33,950 nt of DNA from Pseudomonadota bacterium (GTDB taxonomy: Bacteria; Pseudomonadota; Alphaproteobacteria; Reyranellales; Reyranellaceae), in NCBI GenBank assembly GCA_023436825.1, contig JAEZHS010000765.1, forward strand, positions 1 through 33,950. The letters run 5' to 3'. This document shows positions 16,800 to 24,994 of the stretch, in pieces. Within the stretch, counting starts at the first letter, position 1. Each line of letters opens with the position of its first letter. Below the pieces are notes generated by a model that saw only the letters and a program-made list of their open reading frames with translations, was not told where the DNA came from and ran no database searches. The translations under genes were made by a program, and so were the position numbers.

Positions 16800-17105
16800 A
16801 TGCTTCGCCGCCTTGCTTGCGTCATCGTGTTCATCCCGTCTCTTGCCGCGGCGCAGGATGCACAGCAGGGGCGCGAAATCGCCCTTCGATGGTGTTCTTC
16901 CTGTCACGTGGTAGAGCGAGCGGCGACCTCGGCGCCAGCCGACGGCCTGCCGACCTTTCCCGGCATTGCCGCCAAGCCAGGCTTGTCGGCCGATCAACTT
17001 CGGGCAGCGATGAATCCCCAGCACAGTCGGATGCCCGATCTCGCCCTCAGCAGGCGGCAACAGGATGACCTCATCGCCTACATCTACAGCCTTCGCGCCA
17101 AGTGA
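16800..17105 (+). CDS. Small periplasmic class I cytochrome c
   Basis: A 101-residue precursor. A short signal peptide (LRRLACVIVFIPSLAAAQ) is followed by the haem c site C-S-S-C-H at 32-36. Met78 in NPQHSRMPDLALS is the likely sixth ligand, and LIAYIYSLRAK is the usual C-terminal helix. It should be a periplasmic electron carrier; its partner oxidase or reductase is not in the window. The frame is open upstream to 16644, but the ATG at 16800 has GGGAG upstream and starts the signal peptide. The FixK-type box 91 bp upstream suggests induction at low oxygen. Confidence 0.92.
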   Translation: MLRRLACVIVFIPSLAAAQDAQQGREIALRWCSSCHVVERAATSAPADGLPTFPGIAAKPGLSADQLRAAMNPQHSRMPDLALSRRQQDDLIAYIYSLRAK

Positions 17106-17177
17106 GGGGTGATTGCGGGCGCACGCGCAGCGAGCGCGTCCGCCTCGAGGCAAGGAATGGACGTCCCGGCCCCCAGC

Positions 17178-17732
17178 TCAGCGCGATGCGCCCAGCCAAA
17201 GGCTGACGGACAACAGCAGGCTTCCCAAGAGCGCCGCGAACCATCCGGTCAGCCACACCAATGCTGCCGGTTCCACGCGCGGCCAAAGGGCCAGAGCCAG
17301 TCCGAACAGAATGATGCCGATTCCGTCCAAGGCCAGGATCCAACCTCCCTGGACCGCCTTGCGCAGCTTCAGCGCGACCCACACGTACATGGCCCCGGTC
17401 AAGCTTGCCCATATGGAAACGATCGCGGCCATGTGCGCCGCGAGTTCCTGCGGCGCGATCAACACGGCGCCGGCACATGCGATGCCAGCCATCCCAATCA
17501 GGCCAAGCCATGCTCGTGCCGTGCCGGCCTTGCCTCTGATCGCGACAGTCAGAGCGAGGACGCCGTCGACGAAGGAGTAGGCGCCCCACAGGATCGTCAA
17601 TTCGACCATGGCGGGCTTCGGCCAGAAGAAGGCGAGGAAGGCAAAGGCGATTGCCGCAATCCCGCGCAACCGCAGCAGCGAGCGGTGATCGGCGGCCGCA
17701 TCGAGCAGGGCCCCTTCGTCGACGTCGCTCAT
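17178..17732 (-). CDS. HdeD/DUF308-like membrane protein
   Basis: A 184-residue membrane protein with about six hydrophobic helices. The opening RSLLRLRGIAAIAFAFLAFF, followed by LTILWGAYSFVDGVLAL, is the repeated pattern of HdeD/DUF308 proteins, which are linked to acid resistance in E. coli. The molecular function is not established. Its start overlaps the stop of the MORN gene by 4 bp (ATGA), so the two are translationally coupled. It is convergent with the cytochrome c gene. Confidence 0.85.
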   Translation of the reverse strand: MSDVDEGALLDAAADHRSLLRLRGIAAIAFAFLAFFWPKPAMVELTILWGAYSFVDGVLALTVAIRGKAGTARAWLGLIGMAGIACAGAVLIAPQELAAHMAAIVSIWASLTGAMYVWVALKLRKAVQGGWILALDGIGIILFGLALALWPRVEPAALVWLTGWFAALLGSLLLSVSLWLGASR

Positions 17733-18301
17733 CGGGCACCGCAGGCACTGAGCGGAACACCGATGGCGATACGCTTGTCTCCGAGCACCAGGCAGCCGCG
17801 ACGCCAGGCCCCCTCGTACGACGCACCATCGATGGTCACGACGCCCTGCCCGTCAGGCAGGCCGGCGACATAGGCGCCCTGATAGCTCTGGCCGGCTGGC
17901 CAGTCGTAGCGGCCGAAACTCTCCCGCTTGCCGCGGCGAAAGACGCCCTCGAAGCGATCGATGGGCCGACCGTGCTCGTACCACTGGACGGTGCCATGTC
18001 CTTCCTTGCGGCCGGACACGCAGCGGCCCGACCATGTCGCAGTATCTTCGGGATCTGGATGCCAATTCCACATCCGGCATCCGATCCGCGGATCGAGGTC
18101 CCAGCTGCCGTCCTGGCATGGGGTCGTCCAGTCGATCTCCAGTGAATCCGGTTCTCGAACATCGCACCCTTCGCGGACTTCGGCGGCCGCGAGGGCCAGC
18201 GGTGGGGCCACAATGAGGATGCTGCAGGTCGCGACCATGCGAACCAGCGCGCAAGCCCTCTTGCCGATGGCAATGCCGCCCCCCTTAGAAGAAACAGCCA
18301 T
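17729..18301 (-). CDS. Exported MORN-repeat protein
   Basis: A 190-residue protein. A signal peptide with core ALVRMVATCSILIVAPPLAL ends near residue 40. Three MORN-like units follow: WSGRCVSGRKEGHGTVQWYE, then FEGVFRRGKRESFGRYDWPA and YQGAYVAGLPDGQGVVTIDG, with a partial YEGAWRRG. Six cysteines in the exported part may form disulfides. MORN repeats are beta hairpins that bind lipids or proteins; no enzyme motif is seen. The ATG at 18301 precedes the signal peptide. A near FixK box lies 35 bp upstream. The ATGA overlap links it to the HdeD-like gene. Confidence 0.85.
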   Translation of the reverse strand: MAVSSKGGGIAIGKRACALVRMVATCSILIVAPPLALAAAEVREGCDVREPDSLEIDWTTPCQDGSWDLDPRIGCRMWNWHPDPEDTATWSGRCVSGRKEGHGTVQWYEHGRPIDRFEGVFRRGKRESFGRYDWPAGQSYQGAYVAGLPDGQGVVTIDGASYEGAWRRGCLVLGDKRIAIGVPLSACGAR

Positions 18302-18335
18302 GATGACAGGAAACCGTACCCGACTTGGCAATCGT

Positions 18336-18349
18336 ATGAGCCAGATCAA
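18336..18349. promoter_or_regulatory. Near-match FixK/FNR-type box
   Basis: ATGAGCCAGATCAA has a full ATCAA half-site and an imperfect ATGA half. It lies between the divergent MORN gene (18301) and the decayed beta-CASP gene (18413). It is weak evidence alone, but its position matches the good boxes nearby. Confidence 0.35.
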
Positions 18350-18412
18350 ACACCCTCGCCCAGCGCGCACGATATTAGTAACGAGTGGGAACACAAGACG
18401 GAGTAAGGTCCG

Positions 18413-19499
18413 GTGACCGACGTCTCGCTGCACATCCATGGCGCCGCCGGCACCGTCACTGGCTCCTGTCATCGGCTGGTCACGCCTGCCGGCGAATTGC
18501 TGGTCGACTGCGGCATGTTCCAGGGGCCGAAGTCCCTGCGCAGCCTGAACTACCGTCACTTTCCCTTCGAACCCTCGGCCATCGGCGCGGTGCTGCTGAC
18601 CCATGCCCATATCGCTCACACCGGCCTGTTCCCAAAGCTGGCGCTGGCCGGTTTCCGCGGCAAGGCATGGACGACGGAAGCCAGCCGCGATCTGCTGCAT
18701 GGCTGCTTCCCGATGCCGGAGCCATCCAGGAGGGCGACGTCGACCGGCTGAACCGGCGCAACAGCCGCCGGGGAGAGCCGAGCGTCGCCCCGATCTACAG
18801 CCGCAGCGATGCCGAGGCCTCGCTTTCGTTGCTCGGCGCGCAACGTTACGATTCGTGGTTCGAACCGCTGAAGGGCGTGCGTGCCCGCCTGAAAGCGCTC
18901 CAGCGCGATCCATCGATGCCGGATCCCTGTGACATTCTCCTGCTGGAGTCGACCTACGGCAATCGCCTGCGTCAACGGCTGACCGAGGCCGACCGCCGGT
19001 CGCTGCTCGGACGCGAACTGCGCGACGCGCTGAAGGCGGCGGCAACGTCATCATTCCCGTGTTCGCCGCCGAGCGCACCCAGGAGATACTCGAGGACATC
19101 GCCCGCCTCAAACGCGACGGCGAGATCGGGGCAGTCCCGGTCTTCCCGGATTCGCCGCTGGCCGGCTGGACGACCGAGGTGTTCCGCCGTCATCGCCGTG
19201 CCCTGGAGCGCGGCACGGACGGGACGGTCTTCACGGGCGGCGATTTCCGCCTGATCGAGACGGTCGAGCAAAGCAAGGCGATCGGCCGCATCCACGGCGG
19301 CGCCGTCATCCTGGCCGGCTCCGGCATGTGCGACGCCGGACGCGAGCCGCTTGACGTGGGTCAAGGGCCGCCGGCGCCGAAGGAGCATGCTTCGCGTCGT
19401 TACGGACGGCGGGAGATGCTGATGGGCCGTACGGCCATCCTGAATTCCGATGCCCATCCGAAGGCTGTGCACGAACTCGCTCGGGTGTTGGCGGCATGA
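18413..19499 (+). pseudogene. Decayed MBL-fold/beta-CASP RNA-processing hydrolase
   Basis: The coding signal is spread over three frames. Frame one (18413-18751, GTG start) reads IHGAAGTVTGSCHRLVT, then DCGMFQG and LLTHAHIAHTGLFPKLALAG. The metal motif H-x-H-x-D-H has become HAHIAH, so the key Asp is missing. A one-base loss near 18713 shifts the frame to AIQEGDVDRLNRRN and on to CDILLLESTYGNR. Between FEPLKGVRARL and LQRDP about 40 residues are gone, including the usual AGHILGS and SGDLG ligands. A second one-base loss near 19040 leads to VFAAERTQEILEDIARL and AGSGMCDAGR, followed by a shortened C-terminus. Intact relatives are about 450-550 residues. With three metal-site losses it cannot be an active nuclease. 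Confidence 0.88.
19351..19364. promoter_or_regulatory. FixK/FNR-type operator inside the decayed beta-CASP gene
   Basis: TTGACGTGGGTCAA is a perfect TTGAC-N4-GTCAA palindrome, located just after the GMCDAGR codons where the pseudogene departs from its family. Its centre is 138 bp before the ABC membrane-domain gene at 19496. It could be the working promoter of that gene, or a chance match. Confidence 0.55.
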
Positions 19500-20485
19500 C
19501 ACGGCCGGACGTACCCATGCCGCGAACCATAATGGGCTATGTGATCTCTTCGACGGGTGCCCATCAGGCGGGTTTGGCGGCTCTTTCGATCGCTGCCTTC
19601 AGCCTCAGCGCCGTGCCGCTCGAACTGCAGCGCCGGATCGTGAACGGCCTGACGAATCGAGCCGCGTTCGACACGATTGCCTGGTTGGCGATCGGTTATG
19701 CCGGCGTCGCCCTGACCGAACAGCTGCTCAAGCTGTCGCTGAATGTCTATCGCGGGTGGGTGGCGGAGACCACCGTGAGGCGCCTGCGTGAATTGGTATG
19801 GGCCATGACAGGGCATGGCCAAGGGGTTGCGCCCGAAGGAGCCGGAGTCGAGATCGCCATGGTGCTGGAAGAGGCCGAGCCGATCGGAGGCTTCACCGGA
19901 ATCAGCATTTCGGAACCGTTGCTGCAGGCAGGCATCCTGCTCAGCGTCGTCGGTTACATGCTGGCGGTCCAGCCCTGGCTTGCCGTGATTGGACTGGCGT
20001 TTTTCCTGCCCCAGACCGTCTTCGTGCCCTTGCTGCAGAACGCCATCAATAACCGCGCCCGCAGTCGCATTCTCGTCAAACGCGATGTCGGCGGCGTCAT
20101 TGCCGACCACTCGTCGGCGACAACGAGTTCATCGTGGATGGTGGACCAGGCCCGGCGGATCTTCACGCTGAACATGGGAATCTACAGGCTGAAATACTCG
20201 ATGAACCTCCTGATGAACCTGATGCACCACCTCTCGGTCGCGAGCGCGTTCTGTGTGGGCGGCTGGATGGTGCTGGAGGGTCACATCGAGGTCGGCACCG
20301 TCGTGGCTGTCGTCACCGGTCTTGGCAAGCTCAACGATCCGTGGGGCGATCTGGTCAACTGGTGGCGCGAGTTCTCCGTGGTCGACGTGAAGTACCGGCT
20401 GTTTGCCGACGCCGCCGCGTGGCTCCAGGCGCTCTCCACCGCAGGCACAGGCCATCGGGACGATCGTACATTCGCCGCCGGCTGA
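19496..20485 (+). CDS. ABC transporter membrane domain without ATPase domain
   Basis: A 329-residue protein resembling the transmembrane half of an ABC exporter. It has hydrophobic helices near 30-50, 65-85, 140-180 and 245-280, and the exporter-like segments LELQRRIVNGLTNRAAFDTI and TVVAVVTGLGKLNDPWGDLV before WWREFSVVDVKYRLFADA. An exporter half-molecule would continue into a nucleotide-binding domain here. Instead the protein stops, and the next 110 bp show no Walker A in any frame. Its ATG overlaps the stop of the last frame of the decayed gene (ATGA). A later ATG at 19517 is possible. It may work with a separate ATPase or have a non-transport role. Confidence 0.78.
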   Translation: MTRPDVPMPRTIMGYVISSTGAHQAGLAALSIAAFSLSAVPLELQRRIVNGLTNRAAFDTIAWLAIGYAGVALTEQLLKLSLNVYRGWVAETTVRRLRELVWAMTGHGQGVAPEGAGVEIAMVLEEAEPIGGFTGISISEPLLQAGILLSVVGYMLAVQPWLAVIGLAFFLPQTVFVPLLQNAINNRARSRILVKRDVGGVIADHSSATTSSSWMVDQARRIFTLNMGIYRLKYSMNLLMNLMHHLSVASAFCVGGWMVLEGHIEVGTVVAVVTGLGKLNDPWGDLVNWWREFSVVDVKYRLFADAAAWLQALSTAGTGHRDDRTFAAG

Positions 20486-20536
20486 AGTGTTCCGGCGCCG
20501 GCTCGGGCAATCACGAAAATCGAGATCTTAGGGCGC

Positions 20537-20550
20537 TTGATCCAGCGCAA
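20537..20550. promoter_or_regulatory. Degenerate FixK/FNR-type box
   Basis: TTGATCCAGCGCAA has a perfect left half and a right half off by two bases from ATCAA. Its centre is 54 bp before the start of the unknown gene at 20598, close to the spacing of the good boxes. If used, it would drive 20598-24579. Confidence 0.35.
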
Positions 20551-20597
20551 GGCGCAAATCGGCGCTGGGCGGCCAAATATGATCCGGAGGCTGCGCC

Positions 20598-21671
20598 ATG
20601 TCCGATCCGGTCGAGGTCTTGCAATCCGATCTCATCCCGCCGCGGCCCGACGGGCTGTGGGAGGGCAACCTGTTCGTCGAACTGCAGGTGCCGTCCTGGC
20701 CGCCGGCGGTCACGCAAACGCTGCTCCGCAACCGCGACGCCCGGCTCTCGCTGACCATTCGCGCCAAACCCTCGGGCCGGTTGCGCGTCGAGCTGGTCCG
20801 CGCCGGCTATGGATCCTTGATCGTACGGACCGTTCATTTGCGACTACACACCCCCGGCCTCCTCAGGTTGAATGTCGCTTGGCGCGGAGATGCCGCTGTC
20901 GTTGCAGCCGGCGGGCAGATCATCGGTTCCAGCTGTGAGGCGATTCCCGAAGGCGTCGCCTCTCCGGAGACGCTCGAAGAAACCGTTGCGCCGCTCGATC
21001 ACGTGGGCAACGCTCGCGCACGTGCGGAGCGGCGGCGGCGCGCCGACGTATTCTTGCAAGGTCGCGAGGTCGAGGGCTTCCAGCTCCAGAGATGGATCGC
21101 AGCGCTGGATGACGCGACTCGGTCGCTGAACGATCTCAACAAGCTAATTCAGCAGCAACATCGCCATCATTTGTCAGGCATGGTTGATACACTCGTGCGG
21201 CTGGTGTGCGGTGACGGGGCACTGCTGCAATGGTGCGCGGGGATGTTGGATGCACCCCTGACGGTCTATGCCCCTTCCGTGCCACCGCAGGCCGGTCCAC
21301 CGGCCACTCTCTTTGCCGCCGCCTTTGACGTGGCAACAGCACGTGGAACTCAACACGCTTTGGCCGTCGATATCGACGTCTGGCTCCGGCACGAGCATTC
21401 GGGGCTGGCGGCCCGGCCAGTGCCCGTCGAGGCGTTGCTGCTGGCGATCAACGCAACACTCGCGCCGAGGCCCGACCATGTGGATTCAGAGGATGATCGC
21501 CTGATCCGTGCCTCTCTGAGGCAGCCGCAGGTGATCGCCGCTCTTTGCGCTTTCGCGACGGCCATCTGTGGGATGGCAGCGTCCGTCGTGTCGATGGCCG
21601 CGAGGACGAGTGCATCCCATCAGCATGAGGAACGGGAACCATGTTCAGTTGGCTCCTTCGCATCTTCCTGA
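20598..21671 (+). CDS. Protein of unknown function, first gene before the cation ATPase
   Basis: A 357-residue protein that I do not recognise. Residues 1-120 look beta-rich (LFVELQVPSWPPAVTQTLL, LSLTIRAKPSGRLRVELVRA, LRLHTPGLLRLNVAW), like a sugar- or lectin-type sandwich, but no family can be named. Residues 140-210 are helical and charged (RARAERRRRADVFLQGREVE). A hydrophobic stretch near the end (IAALCAFATAICGMAASVVS) could anchor it in a membrane. GGAGG lies 7 nt before the ATG at 20598. Its 3' end overlaps the next small gene by 31 bp. Strand, spacing and overlap suggest an operon with 21641 and 22072. Confidence 0.8.
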   Translation: MSDPVEVLQSDLIPPRPDGLWEGNLFVELQVPSWPPAVTQTLLRNRDARLSLTIRAKPSGRLRVELVRAGYGSLIVRTVHLRLHTPGLLRLNVAWRGDAAVVAAGGQIIGSSCEAIPEGVASPETLEETVAPLDHVGNARARAERRRRADVFLQGREVEGFQLQRWIAALDDATRSLNDLNKLIQQQHRHHLSGMVDTLVRLVCGDGALLQWCAGMLDAPLTVYAPSVPPQAGPPATLFAAAFDVATARGTQHALAVDIDVWLRHEHSGLAARPVPVEALLLAINATLAPRPDHVDSEDDRLIRASLRQPQVIAALCAFATAICGMAASVVSMAARTSASHQHEEREPCSVGSFASS

Positions 21672-21841
21672 TCGTGGCGAGCGCCATGGCCGAGTGGTTT
21701 ATCGCGCGCGAGTCGCCGCGGTTCCAACTCGTCGAGATCTGCATGAGCTTCTTCCTGGTCGTGTTCATCTTGTTCGTCATGGCGTTTTGGCCTGCGCGCT
21801 GGTCGGAGTATCTCGACAGGATGCTCCGAAGGTCGCGCTGA
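21641..21841 (+). CDS. Small two-helix membrane protein
   Basis: A 66-residue protein with two hydrophobic segments: LLRIFLIVASAMAEWFIA (about 5-22) and EICMSFFLVVFILFVMAFWP (about 32-51), then a basic tail WSEYLDRMLRRSR. GAGGAA lies about 8 nt before the ATG. It starts inside the 3' end of the preceding gene and ends 230 bp before the cation ATPase. It may be a small partner of the ATPase or of the unknown upstream protein; that is inference from position. I see no family. Confidence 0.75.
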   Translation: MFSWLLRIFLIVASAMAEWFIARESPRFQLVEICMSFFLVVFILFVMAFWPARWSEYLDRMLRRSR

Positions 21842-22071
21842 TCCGCACTGTGCTGTCGCTGGAAATACGGCCCACGTCTTGCACGCTCGACCGTGACACC
21901 AGCATACGCCCAGATGGAGATGAAATTCCGTCGCCGATGCTCGTGGAATCCCGTTCCCCGCTTCCTGTCGACCTGCGCTGCGCCGTCACCCGGACGCTTG
22001 TCAGGGCCGACGCCGCCCGGAGCGGGCGCGACCGCATCCCGATGTTCTCCAGTCAACGGCCTGATTGATCC

Positions 22072-24579
22072 ATGTACCGATCAGGCCTCACCGAGGGCGA
22101 AGCCCGGGCACGCCTTCAAGCGGAAGGCTTCAACGACCTGCCCTCGACGGAACGCCGGACGCTGCTGCACATCGTGGGCGACGTGTTGCGCGAACCGATG
22201 TTCGCTCTGCTGCTGGGGGCCGGCGCCGTCTACCTGATACTGGGCGATCTCGGCGAAGCGTCCATACTGATGGCCTTCGCCACATTTTCGGTGCTGATTG
22301 CCGTCGTCCAGGAGACCCGCAGTGAACGGGTGCTCGATGCCTTGCGCGACATCGCCAGCCCCCGGGCGCTGGTCATCCGCGACGGCCAGCGCCGCCGCAT
22401 CCCCGGCCGGGAGGTGGCACGCGGCGACACGATCGTCCTCCTCGAAGGCGATCGCGTGCCGGCCGATGGCGTGCTCATGGCGGCGACCGACCTCCAGATC
22501 GACGAATCCCTGCTGACCGGAGAATCGATCGCCGTCCGCAAGACCCACTCGGCGCACGACGTCGCGATGACCCGGCCGGGCGGCGAGGGTACGCCATTCG
22601 TCTATTCGGGAACGCTCATCGTGCACGGCGAAGGCATGGCGGTCGTGCAGGCGACCGGGCTGCGATCCGAGCTCGGAAAGATCGGACAGTCGTTGCGCCA
22701 CATTGCCAGCGAACCGCCGCGGCTGCAGGTCGAAACCCGTCACCTCGTCGGTGTCTTTGCCGCGCTCGGCATCGCGGCAAGCCTTCTGGTCATCGCTGTG
22801 CACGGCCTGATGCATGGCAACTGGCTGCAAGCCGTGCTCGGCGGCATTGCGCTCGGCATGTCGATGCTACCTGAGGAATTCCCGCTGGTGCTGACGGCGT
22901 TCATGGTCATGGGCGCCTGGCGGCTGTCACGTGCCCGTGTCCTGACGCGGCGGGCGGCTGCCATCGAAATGCTCGGTGCGGCCACCGTCCTCTGCACGGA
23001 CAAGACCGGCACCCTGACGGAGAACCGGATGACCGTGGCCGAGTTGCGGACGCCGGAGCTGCAGTGGCGCCGCGACACCGAGTTGCCGTTGCCCGCGCCG
23101 CTTGTCGGCGTAATCGAGGCGGCCATGCTGGCGAGCGCGCCCCAACCATCCGACCCGATGGAAAAGGCGATCGTCGAGCTCGCCGGCAAAGGCGCCGACG
23201 CGGGTGCTGATCGAAGACTCGTGCGTCGCTACGGTCTCAGCCCGAAGCTGCTCGCCATGAGCAACGTCTGGCAGCTGGGCGGGACGGAGAGCTGCAGCAT
23301 CCTGGCAAAGGGCGCACCCGAAGCCATCGCATTGCTGTGCCGTCTCGACGGCAGTGACATGAACTGGCTTCGCCGTACGGTCGACGACATGGCAGGCCGT
23401 GGTGAGCGTGTCCTTGGCGTGGCCAGGGCGCACAGTGCCATCGGCGACCTTCCCGATTCCCAGGCGGGGTTCACCTTCGAGTTCGTGGGCCTTGTCGGCT
23501 TCGCCGACCCATTGCGCGGCAACGTTCCCAATGCCGTCGGCGAGTGCCGTTCGGCCGGCGTGCGCGTCATCATGATAACGGGCGACTATCCGGCGACAGC
23601 GCGCGCGATCGCCCGGCAGGCCGGACTCGACGGCGACGCGGTGATCGACGGCGTCGAACTGGCGACGCTCGAGCAGTCCGCACTCAAGAACCGGCTGCGA
23701 TCGACGACCATCTTCGCGCGCATCATGCCCGAGCAGAAGCTTCGCATCGTCGAGGCGTTGAAGGCCAACGGTGAGATCGTCGCCATGACAGGTGACGGCG
23801 TCAACGACGCGCCCGCGCTGAAGGCGGCGCATATCGGCATCGCCATGGGCGGCCGCGGCACCGACGTCGCACGCGAGGCATCGTCTCTCGTCCTGCTGGA
23901 CGATGACTTCGGCTCCATCGTCCGGACCATCCGGCTCGGGCGGCGCATCTACGACAACCTTCGCAAGGCGAGCAGCTACATCGTGGCGGTTCATGTGCCG
24001 ATTGCCGGCCTGGCGCTGCTGCCTCTGTTCTTCGGCTTGCCGTTCATGCTGACCCCCGTGCATATCGCCTTTCTCGAGATGGTGATCGATCCCGCCTGCT
24101 CCATCGTCTTCGAGGCCGAGCGAGATGAACGGGACCTGATGCGCCGACCGCCGAGACACGCTTCGAGCCGGCTGCTCTCGTCGGCGATGACCGGTTGGGG
24201 CCTGCTGCAGGGTATGTTGGCGCTGATCGCGCTGGTCCTCGTATTCCTGGCTGCCGGCCGAGACATGCCGGAGGACGAGCTCCGCGCGCTGATGTTCACG
24301 TCTCTCGTGCTGATCAACGCCAGCCTCATCCTGGTCAATCGATCCTTTTCGTCCTCCCTGGTCGGCGCCATACGACGCCCCAACCTTTTCCTGTGGCTCC
24401 TGTTGACGCCTGTCGCCGTGCTGCTGGCAGTCGCGTTGATATGGCCGCCGGCGATGCAGCTTTTCCGCTTTGGGCCCTTCCATGTGCACGATCTTGCCGT
24501 CTCGATGGCGGCGGCCTTTGCCGTGCTGGTGATCGCGGAAGCGATCAAGCCGTTGTGGCGGATCAGCTTTCGTGCCTAG
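22072..24579 (+). CDS. P-type cation-transporting ATPase (P2-like)
   Basis: An 835-residue ion pump. The N-terminal cation-ATPase domain is LTEGEARARLQAEGFNDLP. The actuator loop has TGES (149-152). Helix 4 has the ion-site motif PEEFP (267-271), where SERCA has PEGLP. The phosphorylated Asp310 is in DKTGTLT, nucleotide binding uses KGAPE, and the hinge is TGDGVNDAPALK. About ten membrane helices are expected; helix 6 reads EMVIDPACSIVFEAE. The family moves Ca2+, Mg2+ or Na+/K+, and the PEEFP variant makes the ion uncertain. The ATG at 22072 begins a normal N-terminus. The 230 bp before it show no good operator or gene. Confidence 0.93.
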   Translation: MYRSGLTEGEARARLQAEGFNDLPSTERRTLLHIVGDVLREPMFALLLGAGAVYLILGDLGEASILMAFATFSVLIAVVQETRSERVLDALRDIASPRALVIRDGQRRRIPGREVARGDTIVLLEGDRVPADGVLMAATDLQIDESLLTGESIAVRKTHSAHDVAMTRPGGEGTPFVYSGTLIVHGEGMAVVQATGLRSELGKIGQSLRHIASEPPRLQVETRHLVGVFAALGIAASLLVIAVHGLMHGNWLQAVLGGIALGMSMLPEEFPLVLTAFMVMGAWRLSRARVLTRRAAAIEMLGAATVLCTDKTGTLTENRMTVAELRTPELQWRRDTELPLPAPLVGVIEAAMLASAPQPSDPMEKAIVELAGKGADAGADRRLVRRYGLSPKLLAMSNVWQLGGTESCSILAKGAPEAIALLCRLDGSDMNWLRRTVDDMAGRGERVLGVARAHSAIGDLPDSQAGFTFEFVGLVGFADPLRGNVPNAVGECRSAGVRVIMITGDYPATARAIARQAGLDGDAVIDGVELATLEQSALKNRLRSTTIFARIMPEQKLRIVEALKANGEIVAMTGDGVNDAPALKAAHIGIAMGGRGTDVAREASSLVLLDDDFGSIVRTIRLGRRIYDNLRKASSYIVAVHVPIAGLALLPLFFGLPFMLTPVHIAFLEMVIDPACSIVFEAERDERDLMRRPPRHASSRLLSSAMTGWGLLQGMLALIALVLVFLAAGRDMPEDELRALMFTSLVLINASLILVNRSFSSSLVGAIRRPNLFLWLLLTPVAVLLAVALIWPPAMQLFRFGPFHVHDLAVSMAAAFAVLVIAEAIKPLWRISFRA

Positions 24580-24595
24580 GCGACAGGAGCCACGA

Positions 24596-24609
24596 TTGAC
24601 CCAGGTCAA
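24596..24609. promoter_or_regulatory. FixK/FNR-type operator upstream of the DUF883 gene
   Basis: TTGACCCAGGTCAA is a perfect TTGAC-N4-GTCAA palindrome, 16 bp after the ATPase stop. Its centre is 62 bp before the ATG at 24665, the same geometry as at 15247. It probably drives the DUF883/holin-like pair and possibly the regulator downstream. Confidence 0.75.
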
Positions 24610-24664
24610 TCCGGCTGTGGCCCTGCCCTGCCACGATGACTGTGCCGTTGCCAAGGAGGCAATC

Positions 24665-24994
24665 ATGGGCATACGCACGAAAGATACGTTCGGCTACCTG
24701 GGGACCGAGCCGACGGCGCTGAAAGAACAACTCGATCAGCTGGCCGTCGCCTTGCAGGACCTGGCGAAAGCGGAGGGGGCCGAGGCGATCAAGGCTGCAA
24801 GCGAAGCGGCCCGGCGTATCGCCGAACAGGCGACCGCGATCGTCAAGGATCTCGGCGACAAGGCCGACGCGGTGGGTGCGGTCGCCGCAAAGGGTCGCAG
24901 CCAGGCCGAAGAAGCCATCCGCAGGCAACCGCTGGCGGCTGTTTCGCTGGCAGCGGCGGCAGGCTTCCTTCTGGCCATGCTGGTACGGCGATGA
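24665..24994 (+). CDS. DUF883 (ElaB/YqjD-like) inner-membrane protein
   Basis: A 109-residue protein. A long amphipathic helix (about 20-85, rich in Ala, Glu and Lys) is followed by the family signature RRQPLAAVSLAAAAGFLLAM and a terminal RR. ElaB/YqjD proteins are tail-anchored in the inner membrane and bind stationary-phase ribosomes, which would suit a dormancy island. AGGAGG lies 5 nt before the ATG at 24665. The frame is open for 31 codons upstream, but those codons run through the operator. The stop overlaps the next start by 4 bp (ATGA). Confidence 0.88.
   Translation: MGIRTKDTFGYLGTEPTALKEQLDQLAVALQDLAKAEGAEAIKAASEAARRIAEQATAIVKDLGDKADAVGAVAAKGRSQAEEAIRRQPLAAVSLAAAAGFLLAMLVRR

Noticed and set aside
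21842..22071. A promoter or small gene before the cation ATPase
   Set aside because: The 230 bp have no operator palindrome, no frame with a ribosome site and no hairpin of note.
24572..24664. A longer N-terminus for the DUF883 protein
   Set aside because: The extension would run through the operator at 24596, and the ATG at 24665 has a strong AGGAGG at correct spacing.
22927..24678. A 583-codon open frame opposite the cation ATPase
   Set aside because: It is antisense to the phosphorylation and hinge motifs, which are perfect on the other strand.
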